NCBI GenBank assembly: GCA_023614405.1
Contig: CM042691.1
Span: forward strand, 168,984,927 to 169,048,926
DNA: 64,000 nt
Origin: Avena insularis
Lineage: Eukaryota > Streptophyta > Magnoliopsida > Poales > Poaceae
Direction: 5' to 3'
This document shows positions 56,172-64,000 of the stretch, piece after piece. How positions within the stretch are numbered: the first letter of the stretch is position 1; each line of letters begins with the position of its first letter. A model generated the notes under the pieces. It was given only the letters and a program-made list of their open reading frames with translations, searched no databases and had not been told where the DNA came from. A program made the translations under genes and the position numbers.

Positions 56172-56715
56172 TGTAAAATGCCCATTTGAAGATTTGCCAA
56201 TCCTTGCTACTTGTTTATATACCAGTGTTTCAGCAGAGACCGTTAAGTTGAACTTCCGCCTAGAATCTTGAACTACGTCTATCAACAACTTGAACAATGG
56301 ACGAACCTTGAATTGCAAGTTTAGTGTCAATATATTTCACTCAAAATCATAACTAGTACCTGGCTGCCAGTAGCCTACCCCGCGGTTTGGAGCATATACG
56401 TCATACTCCCTGGTCTCTTCATGAGTTTACTAGAGATCACCCAAGTCTCATAGACCGCAACGTTTACAGTTGAGCTCATATAGGTGTGTTCTTTCAAGAA
56501 TGCCCTGTAGGACGGCATCTTTGCTAATTAAAGCCAATAGAAACACATTAAGGCATGCATGTTGCCAACCTGCCTTACAGATTATGAGAGTTATGCATCT
56601 TCACATAGAGAGGGTTATAAAATACTCTCCTAAATACTCTCCTCCGCCAAACCACTAGCTTGTTCTTCCCAGGTCCTAACTCACGGGATCTCCGATCACA
56701 TAGGTTAGGTTACCA
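56172..56715. other. Cop-I 3' untranslated region
   Basis: About 540 bp between RNase H and the polypurine tract with no recognised gene or repeat. Confidence 0.6.
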
Positions 56716-57106
56716 CTAAGGTGTGACATCCATGGGTCTCAACCCCATCTCCCTCGATGCACTTTCTATCACATTTCGTGATAGTCCCTTTGTAAAGGGA
56801 TCTGCCAGGTTTTTGTCTGTTTGAATATACGTAACAGTTATTACTCCGGAATTTCTCAATTTCCTGACAGATTTCAAACGTCTCTTCACGTGTCTTAATG
56901 ACTTCGCGTTATCCTTAGAATTATTCACTTTGACAATAATAGTTTGGTTGTCACAATTCAAAAGGATTGCCGACATAGGTTTCTCAACCACAGGCAAGTC
57001 CATCAAGAGCTCACGCAGCCATTCTGACTCAAAAGTGGCTGTGTCTAAAGCAGTAAGTTCTGCTTCCATAGTTGACCTCGTCAATATGGTTTGTCTACGA
57101 GACCTC
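56716..57106 (-). pseudogene. Cop-I RNase H, C-terminal part
   Basis: The minus frame reads SRRQTILTRSTMEAELTALD, CDNQTIIVKVNNSKDNAKS, HVKRRLKSVRKLRNSGVI and DKNLADPFTKGLSRNVI, the end of a Copia RNase H. It is cut at 57106 by the Gyp-J LTR; the apparent start Met at 57114 belongs to that LTR. The piece itself has no internal stop, so Cop-I may have been fairly intact when it was interrupted. Confidence 0.9.
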
Positions 57107-60100
57107 TGTAACATCCCAAAACTTTAATCCAAGTTGATCAAGATCCAAATCATCAAAATTAGGGTTAACAAAAACTTATCCATCTCAAAATATGAAAGCA
57201 TTCATGTGTATGTGCATTTAAATTAGGAGTTCATTTGAATTGCCATGGTTCTGTGATTCATTGCTTCTAAAATGATTCTTAGGTGAAATAAACATCATCT
57301 AAATCATTCCCATACTTTTCCCAAAGAAAAACAACTCAAAATAAATAAATGAAGTGAATGGTCATTTTTGCCAAATTAACTATCATGCCTACTTTGGCTA
57401 TTCCTAGCACTCAAAACTTAGCAGAAACAATTGTGGATCTTTGCACCCCTTTCTAGTACACATAATGAGGTACCAAGCCCCACTTTGTGATCTTCCAAAA
57501 ACATTCAAATGCTAAGTTTAAATGACAGTTTAAAATTGAATCTATTTCATATGGGAAGATCCCACTATTTCAAAAACCACACAAAGAAGCTCAATTTTCA
57601 AAACCCAAGCAACCATAGAGTCTCAATCTTATTCCTAGAACACACACCAAAAATCTTTTCAAAATTCAAAAAGAATTTTCTTGCGGCCATTTCATCAAAC
57701 AGTTGGGAGGCAGAATTCAAACAAAACCAAATTCACTATTTTGAATAGTGTTCTGGCCAAACTTGTCTCCCATTTGACCCCCATTTGCTCACATTGTCCC
57801 CTCTGGATCAAACAAGGGCATAACTACCCCATCACCTACCTCGTAGCAGCATGGCCATGCCAAGCCGAGCCCCACCTCGCCGGCCAACTTGTTCGCCGCC
57901 ACAGCAGACCGCCTTCCCCTCTCTCCATGTCTAGGAGATAGACAGCACCTCACAACCGCCCACTGTCCCCTCCCCGAGCCAGGACCAGCCATGGACCACC
58001 GAGAAATCCCCGCGCCTAGTGCCATGCCACATGCCGAAAGCATCGCTAGAGCGCCGACCCGCACGCTGCAGGCACAAGCCGCCGACCGCGCCACGCCCAC
58101 CGCTCGCCACGACCCAGGAGCACGCCAAACACCCCATTCGCCGTCTAACGCCTCACGCCCACCGCCATCGCCGGCCGATTCGCCAGAGCGCCAGCTCCGC
58201 CCAACCGCTTACCACCGCCCCTAAGCCCGCATTAAAGTCCTAGAGCACCACCAGGAGACTGCGCATCGATCGCCACCCTCAGCCATGCCGCTAGCAGCCC
58301 GTAGCCATGTCGCCACCGTCGACTGCCCATCCCTCTCGGTCTCGCCATCGTGCCTATAAAAGTAGGGCACCCCCAGCCATTTGCAGCACACCACTCCACT
58401 CCCCTCACCTCACTGATCGTCCCACACCTCTAGCCGGAGCACGGGGAGCATCAGCTCGCCGGAATTGTACCGGAGCAGGCCGCCTCTGGAGGAGAAGGGC
58501 GCCGCTGATTGCGACCACCCCGGAGCTGCCTCGACCGTCCCTGAGCTCACCGTCGACCACCAGTCCATTTGCCCGCCTCGCCGTCATCGCTGGAGCCCTG
58601 GTATGCCCCCTATGCACCCCCACCGATACGCTAGGGTTAGAGCTCACCGACGACAGGTCCATCATCGATGACGATCCATAGCCATTGATCTCCACTCTAA
58701 TCCAACGTCCCACACTGCCCCGTACCGCTTCGCACGTGAGGCACTAACCGGTGGATCCCCCTGTCAGCTGAGCCTCGCGCTGCGGAGTGACACTGGGCCG
58801 GCCTGTTAGCTTCTCCCGCGCAACCCAACAGTTTAAATTTATATTTTCTATTTAATTTCAAACACAGTTCTGTACATAGATTCAAAAATCAAACCAGCTC
58901 GATTCACTGAACCAAAATGCATGAAACTAATTTTGTTAGAAAGGTACTGAAATGCTTAATCCAATCCCATTGGATTCAAACCCTTTGGAATTATAGATCA
59001 ACCATGGTAAAAATAACAAGGCAAAATCTTTTATGCATTCAAACATTTTTCAAAATTCAACCATAAAAGATTTTGAGTTGATTCCAACTCTCAAAAATCA
59101 CATTTGATCATACCTTTCAGAATATATAAAAACATATGGGTTTACTTACAGAAATAATGTTCAAGTAACAAAAGAATGCCACATAGGCATTTCTAGTCAC
59201 TTTATTTATTTAAAATAAAAAGGTTAAACCTTATTAAATTGTGACACCACTTTAAATCTAATTCCCCATGTACTGAAATATGTGGTGATGACATGTGTCA
59301 ACATGATCCCATGTTTGAGTTGGAGAATATTAAATCTTAAGTAGTTTTTCAATGAGTAGAAATTACTTTTCTCAAATTAAAATAAATAAGACAAATGCTT
59401 TAATCTTGTAATGTTAAGTGATGATGCTAGAGCATCTATAGTGAACCTTTGTGTGATGATTGAAAATAGTTAAGTATTGTTTGGTGATTGTGTACCTCGT
59501 ATTTATTTATAGACGCTAGTACCGACCAAGGATACGAGGAGGAAGGAGGATACTACGAGGAAGAAGCCGAGGAGAACTTCAACCACTGCTCTACACAAGG
59601 CAAGCTAACACTTGCAACTATGAAAGTTAGATTTCCTATGCAATGCATTAAGCATGCTTGGTTAGACACATTTGATGATACCCAATGCTAGTTTTACTTA
59701 CAAGTTTAATACTTTATTTCTTTATCAAATCTTTCTCTTAGAGTTTACATAGTGAATTGTAGATACTAGGAAGATATTGGAAGGTAGCATAAAGAGCATA
59801 AAATTTGGCCTAAGTTAGATAACCTCATTAGTAGTTACCACCACTTGTAGATGCTAGTGCTAAGCATAAAACTTGATCAACTGTAGATGAGAATACTTGG
59901 TGAAAATGGTTATGAAAACCTTAGAATGATGAGTCATTCTACTAAAATGTTTTGACATGTGTTTTCGAACACCAGAGGATTTTGATGATGAAAATGTTGA
60001 GGCATGAGCCTTAACTTTTTATAAAACTGATGGTTGTCTGGATGCGATACCATTCCAATTTTACCGTACAACCACAATACCCGAAAATTGGGTAGGGCTT

Positions 60101-61014
60101 GACTGGAAATTTATATACCTTAGTATGGGTTCCCTCGAGGCCAAGGTCTGAGCTGAGGCTACCTTGTGAAGATTGTCCACCTGTGTAGTACCCAAGATGG
60201 CAGTTGGTCATGGTTGGGAGGCCAAACTCACAGGAGAGGTGCCTATACTAGGGCGTGTAATGGAAAGGTTAGGATTGATTATCCGCATACTTAGTATGGT
60301 GAATTCAGGATTGTTCCTGACGGATGTATCGAATGTTGTGGTGAAAGTGTACAATCTCTGCAGAGTGTCAAACTATTCGAATAGCGTCCATGATTATGGA
60401 GCTTGGAGTGGCCATACTGTTCCCCCGTCAGATGTTTTCAAAATGACTTATGAAATGAATTAAGACTTTGACTTGACCACAACAGAGTTGTGATATGAAA
60501 TTCAAATTCCCACTTAGGTGTTATAAAACTTTCAACTAGCTTTCTTTGCTTTTGAACTAAGTAGAGTTAAATCTGGCTTTTTGCAAAACAACCCTAGAGC
60601 TTAGCATCCTACGACCAAAAACCCCTTAACTTGTTAGTATTAGTTTGTGAGTACTTAAAGAGTACTCATGGTTTTGTCCCTGGCTATTCCCGTGGCCAGA
60701 CTATGAATAGGAGTACCAGGATGATGGATCGCAGGAAGGTTACGACAACTAGGATCATCTCCCATCGTCAGCATTGCCTATGACCCTGAAGATGGAGCTT
60801 CGCCTAGGCTATCGTTACTATTACGTTATTCCGCTGCTTGAGTTGTATTAAGAACTGGATTATGAGATCCTTTTTTGTGTAAGACCTTATGTATGGTTTG
60901 TAATGGATGATGTACTGTGATATTCAAATCTGTTATGTCTCGCAAAAATAGTAATCCTAGGATTGTGATGTATGACATAATAGGCATCTGGGATTAAAAA
61001 TCCGGGTGTTGACA
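57107..61014 (+). repeat. Gyp-J 5' LTR (3,908 bp)
   Basis: Begins TGTAACATCCCAAAAC and ends GGGTGTTGACA before the primer site. A GC-rich block lies at about 57840-58800 and a TATA box at 58354. An acidic exon-like piece at about 59513-59600 (STDQGYEEEGGYYEEEAEE) follows a splice-acceptor-like TTTATAG. Similar GAT/GAC-rich or GAG-rich pieces occur in the same relative place in the Gyp-B LTR near 2145. Confidence 0.85.
58354..58362 (+). promoter_or_regulatory. Gyp-J TATA box
   Basis: CTATAAAAG, a strong plant TATA box, inside the LTR. A CT/CA-rich leader follows about 30 bp downstream, so genomic RNA probably starts near 58390. Confidence 0.7.
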
Positions 61015-61016
61015 AG

Positions 61017-61031
61017 TTGGTATCAGAGCCA
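61017..61031 (+). other. Gyp-J primer-binding site (tRNA-Met type)
   Basis: TTGGTATCAGAGCCA begins 3 bases after the LTR end. Confidence 0.92.
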
Positions 61032-61244
61032 TCCTAACCATAGGAGACCCTAGTTAGAATGGACGTTTGAATCAAAAAACTTAGTTTCAAAACCAAAGGA
61101 AGTGATTATTTACAAAAACTTATTCTCATTCTTATCACTTGGATTCTTTCATGAAAATTCATGTTCCTCAAAAATTCTTTCAAAATACATAAAATTTGGC
61201 ACACTTGATCCCTCTACTAACTTACTCATCCTATATTCTTCTAG

Positions 61245-62045
61245 ATGGACGTGAAGTACAGCAAGTTTTATCAGTTGGGGAATGGAGGAGACCTCATCTT
61301 TGAGCGTGACTTGGAACAACTTTCGGAACTTCTGGAGCGTTCGCACCCCGAGTTCTTCAGAGCTCAGCTCAATGATCAGGAAGGAGAAGATCTACAGTGG
61401 CTAGTTGTTGCAAGTCTCCGAGAAAAGATTGAACCTCCCACTGCCGAGGGAATTCAATTCACCTTAAGAGAAAACAACCAGCTCGATGGACTGGCCAGGG
61501 CAATGCAGGAAGCTCTTGCCCGTCTATGTGGGCAGTGTATCAATCAGATCAAGGGTATCCGCTTTGAGTTCTACCCAAGGCGTGATGTTATGGGACAGCC
61601 ACTGGAGGCCCCGCATCATCCCGAACTGAAGAGTCAAGTGGACTACCTCAGCTTCATGATGTACGATCGTCAGAAGGAGTTGGACAACGCCCGTGCCTAC
61701 GCCAACCACAAGTACGCCATAGCCAAGAAGAAGGATCAGACCCTCGCCATGCTAGTGAAGGATCGCAAGTCTCTTCGCTGTCAGCTCGACAAGAAGGAGC
61801 GCATCATTTCCCATCTTCGCCACTGGATCACGGATTTGGAGGAGACCATCCACGAGAGAGACATGCAATTGGAGGAAAGGGAGAATGCCGGAGAAGACCT
61901 TCGTGGAGATCCCTACTCCTATCTCAGCGATGATGATGACTTTCTGGAGGATCAGGCCATGGACTTCTTCACCGATGAGGAGGATTTCGCCTTCATCGAT
62001 GACGATGATGATGAGGATGATGAGTACACCGACTCCGAGGACTAG
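61245..62045 (+). CDS. Gyp-J extra ORF before gag (266 aa), intact
   Basis: An uninterrupted frame starting MDVKYSKFYQLGNGGDLIFE about 215 bp after the primer site. Residues 1-130 look globular and helical. About 140-220 is a strongly charged, probably coiled-coil segment (KKKDQTLAMLVKDRKSLRCQ). The last 40 residues are very acidic (FIDDDDDEDDEYTDSED). Codon use has many C/G third positions, unlike the flanking DNA. No gag, protease or pol motif is present. Gyp-H has an ORF in the same place with a similar basic-then-acidic layout. It is a retrotransposon accessory protein of unknown role; I cannot exclude that it is an unusual first part of gag. Confidence 0.8.
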   Translation: MDVKYSKFYQLGNGGDLIFERDLEQLSELLERSHPEFFRAQLNDQEGEDLQWLVVASLREKIEPPTAEGIQFTLRENNQLDGLARAMQEALARLCGQCINQIKGIRFEFYPRRDVMGQPLEAPHHPELKSQVDYLSFMMYDRQKELDNARAYANHKYAIAKKKDQTLAMLVKDRKSLRCQLDKKERIISHLRHWITDLEETIHERDMQLEERENAGEDLRGDPYSYLSDDDDFLEDQAMDFFTDEEDFAFIDDDDDEDDEYTDSED

Positions 62046-62281
62046 TAGCACTTGAGCACTAGCGTTAGTGAGTTATATTCGGTCCCACTATATCGTAGTT
62101 TCCAGAATGGTTCTTAAAACCATCTGTTTGCCTTTGTTGTGGTGTGTGTTTGTATCGTGTGCTATGAGTGAATGAATGAAAAGCAAGTTGCTAGAAAAAT
62201 ATGAGTCAAACTTTAAAAAAATTTAACCACCTCCGAACCTTAGAAATTTCCCTCTTTTCTCATGATCTATCTCAATCTTCA
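62046..62281 (+). other. Spacer between the extra ORF and gag in Gyp-J
   Basis: A 236-bp AT-rich stretch without coding sequence. How gag would be translated downstream of the extra ORF (splicing, reinitiation or a separate transcript) is not evident. Confidence 0.6.
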
Positions 62282-62454
62282 GATGCCTCGCGGAGGAAGC
62301 GGATCATCCCCGGACCCAATGTTGCAGATCTTGCAAATGTTGGTTTCTGACCGCGAAGCTGAAAGAGCCGAACGTCAAGACAACCTAGCCACCCTTCAAC
62401 ACATAGCTCAGATGGCCAACAACAATCAAGGCCACGGAAATCAGGACAACCATG
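62282..62454 (+). pseudogene. Gyp-J gag, N-terminus only
   Basis: Starts MPRGGSGSSPDPMLQILQML and continues AERAERQDNLATLQHIAQM, the N-terminal pattern of gag in grass Gypsy elements. It is cut after about 57 codons by CACTA-K at 62455; the last codons of the ORF called here belong to the transposon end. Confidence 0.85.
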
Positions 62455-62499
62455 CACTACAAGAAATGTGTCAACCTATGACCTTTTGATAGTGATTGT

Positions 62500-62640
62500 G
62501 GACAAAATCGTCACAGAGTTATGACGATTCTGTACCAGATCGTCATGAGCCATTTGGTAGGGAGAAAACCTTATTAAACTATGATGATGTAACTAAAAAA
62601 TGTCGTTATTTCTGTGGACAAAATCGTCATAAGCGCTAGA
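62500..62640. repeat. CACTA-K subterminal repeats
   Basis: Short direct and inverted copies of AAATCGTCA, TATGACGATT and ATCGTCAT. Such subterminal words bind the transposase in this class. Confidence 0.75.
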
Positions 62641-62739
62641 CAGATAGAGATAAAAGCGAAGGGCAATATCGACCATTGGATGTGATCAAAATGAACGGAT
62701 CAGATGATGATTTGTAGAAACCTGTTGTTGACTGATGAC

Positions 62740-63348
62740 CTGGCACCCATCATGCTCACACCTGGAACCCTTATCTAACCCTAACCTTATCTCTCCTAGC
62801 CGCCACAACGCGCCCATCTCGGCTCGCCAGATCCAATCCAAGCCGCCGCTGATTCTCTCTTCCCTACACCGCCGTCTGCCTCTATCCCCGCTGCCAACTC
62901 CTCTGTTCTTCTCACCCCATCGCCAACCCTCTCCCGTCGCAGCCATCATGCTCTCTTCCCCCGCACTCTTTCCCTCCAAATCTAGCCTTCGTCTCACCCT
63001 CGCCACCTTGACCTTGAGGTTTCTCCACGGCTTTGTGGCGGCGAAATTCGTCCTCCCATGGCCAAATCGATGCTCCCTGCGGCTCCTTGAATCGTTGACC
63101 ACTTCTCCCCGCTGTTGTCCTCGAGGTGCTGGATGCCGCCGCCAATGAGTTCGTCCCCCATCGATCCCCTCCCCATCTCGTTCCTCATCAACACCGGCGA
63201 CATCGGCACGGTATGTTGGAATTGATTAACTAGCCTCGGATTTTTTCTGTATTTGTTTTCATCTAGTTCTCTAACTTAATAGCCACCTCGTTACAGGCAT
63301 GGAGCGACAGTGGGGGCTCCACACTGCTAGCCGCGCGTCCCAGTGACC
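62740..63348 (+). other. Probable promoter and 5' untranslated region of the captured E2F gene
   Basis: CT-rich then GC-rich DNA, with a candidate intron from 63211 (ACGGTATGTT) to 63296 (TTACAG). An ATG at 63145 opens a short frame (MSSSPIDPLPISFLINTGD) that continues across this intron and stops at about 63360, overlapping the E2F start. It may be an upstream ORF, part of another captured gene, or chance. Confidence 0.45.
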
Positions 63349-64000
63349 ATGTCCCTGCTTGATCCCGAGGACGTCCTTGACGGCTACTTCCCGGATCCAC
63401 AGTTCTGCTGGGTCTCCTCTGCTCCAAGTGAGTGAGATCCGCTGCGGCCCTAGCACGTTCCGGAGATCCGCGTTTCCCCTTTCCTTACCGAATTCTTGAT
63501 TTGCCTCGCAGCTTCGTGGGCTTGTATGACCGGGACGACGTGGAGTCCATCGGCCTGGACGACGCGGCCAAGCGCCTATGCGTCGAGAGGCGACGGATCT
63601 ACGACATTTTCAACGTGCTTGAGAGCATCGGGGTCAGTTCTTGTTTTCTTTCTTGTTTATTCTTTTGCCTGTTCTCTTGTATAGATGACTTCTTGGTCCG
63701 TCTTCATCGATGGGGTTTTAACTTCTACTTCTTATAATCCCGTGTGAGAACTGAAGATCCTTGTGAGGAAGGCCAAGAACCGATACTCCTGGATAGGCTT
63801 CGTAGGGGTCCCAATGGCACTGCGAGAACTCAAGGTTTGCATCTACATTTCCCATGACATAATTCAACCAAGAACAACCAATCCAATCCATCTCAAGCAT
63901 GTCCATTGTCTCCCTTTATTTGCTCACCAGGAGAGGGCATTAAGAGAGAAGTCTGGCCTAGCTCCTCTGCCGGTGGAGGAGCACTCTGCTGCCAATGTAT
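63349..64000 (+). pseudogene. Atypical E2F (DEL/E2Fe-type) transcription factor fragment
   Basis: Exon 1 (63349-63427) starts MSLLDPEDVLDGY and ends in a frame giving LGLLCSN. Exon 2 (63512-63632) gives [20 protein letters not shown] and [15 protein letters not shown], the DNA-binding helix with the RRxYD motif. Exon 3 (63757-63834) gives ILVRKAKNRYSWIGF. Exon 4 starts at 63931 (ERALREKSGLAPLPVEE) and runs off the window. Introns are GT-AG (63428-63511, 63633-63756, 63835-63930). This matches the first DNA-binding domain of DEL proteins, which repress endoreduplication genes without a DP partner. Exon 1 has a small length change in the basic segment, so its start frame does not join the later one; that suggests a pseudogene or transduplicate. 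Whether later exons are present cannot be seen. Confidence 0.88.

Larger units (their letters stand above)
55182..57106 (-). mobile_element. Cop-I: Copia retrotransposon, 3' part only
   Basis: A 3' LTR (55182-56158), an untranslated stretch and the C-terminal half of RNase H, all on the minus strand. The 5' part lies beyond the Gyp-J insertion at 57107 and outside the window. The left flank GTCCT (55177-55181) should be its target duplication; the partner is not visible. It inserted at the 3' end of the COBL coding region. Confidence 0.8.
57107..62454 (+). mobile_element. Gyp-J: long-LTR Gypsy retrotransposon, 5' part
   Basis: A 3.9-kb 5' LTR (57107-61014), a Met-type primer site, an intact extra ORF and the start of gag. 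It is interrupted by CACTA-K in gag and the remainder lies outside the window. The left flank ACCTC (57102-57106) in the Cop-I RNase H is the expected target duplication. The architecture matches Gyp-H: LTR, primer site, about 230 bp of leader, extra ORF, gap, gag. Confidence 0.88.
62455..64000 (+). mobile_element. CACTA-K: CACTA transposon, left end, carrying an E2F gene fragment
   Basis: The left terminus CACTACAAGAAATGTGTC lies in the gag of Gyp-J, with ATG (62452-62454) as the presumed target duplication. About 200 bp of subterminal repeats follow, built on ATGACGATT and ATCGTCAT words (62500-62640). From about 62740 the sequence looks like a gene promoter, leader and spliced exons of an atypical E2F. 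The right end is outside the window, so full size and transposase content are unknown. Confidence 0.8.

Noticed and set aside
1..64000. tRNA, rRNA, CRISPR or organellar insertions
   Set aside because: No clover-leaf gene, rRNA signature, regularly spaced repeat-spacer array or plastid or mitochondrial gene could be recognised.

Overview
This window is about 64 kb of plant nuclear DNA, almost certainly from a grass (Poaceae) and probably from the Pooideae (wheat, barley and oat side). The evidence is a Copia element whose LTR starts like the BARE/Angela lineage (TGTTGGAATTATGCCC on the minus strand), long-LTR Gypsy elements with initiator-Met primer sites, and CACTA transposons with CACTAGTGGAAA and CACTACAAGAAA termini. 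No bacterial, organellar, rRNA, tRNA or CRISPR feature was seen. The only host-derived coding DNA I can support is a broken COBRA-like (COBL) gene remnant at 54330-55181 and an atypical E2F (DEL-type) gene fragment inside a CACTA element at the right edge. The rest is nested transposable elements, which I label A to K.

Layout. Gyp-A is an outer Gypsy-type element with little or no coding capacity. Its 5' LTR is split into 1-433, 10667-10950 and 19598-21653, its short interior is 21654-22492, and its 3' LTR is truncated (22493-24430). Two elements sit in the 5' LTR: Gyp-B (434-10666, target duplication CCGAA) and Cop-C (10951-19597, minus strand, target duplication GTCGG). The uninterrupted 3' LTR of Gyp-A shows both empty sites. 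LTR-D (24431-26186) is a lone minus-strand LTR. Gyp-E (26187-42035) is a second element without recognisable coding sequence. It is interrupted by CACTA-F (26519-38531, 12,013 bp, target duplication TCT) and by a 612-bp TTA-flanked MITE-G (40175-40786). Gyp-H (42036-54329, minus) is a chromodomain Gypsy element with a 4.8-kb 3' LTR and a 5' LTR cut off inside a COBL exon. Cop-I (55182-57106, minus) is interrupted by Gyp-J (57107 onward, plus), whose gag is in turn interrupted by CACTA-K (62455 to the end).

How the parts work together. CACTA-F carries a TNP2-type transposase, a small passenger ORF, and a second gene fusing a Transposase_24-like region to a Ulp1-like (C48) cysteine protease. 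Both large genes are preceded by the same hairpin-plus-TATA module. Gyp-H and Gyp-J share an extra ORF between the primer site and gag. Nonsense codons are scattered through most older elements, and many can be explained by single C-to-T changes, as expected for methylated silent DNA. Boundaries were set by eye from terminal dinucleotides, primer sites, polypurine tracts and target duplications. LTR divergence figures come from short hand alignments only.
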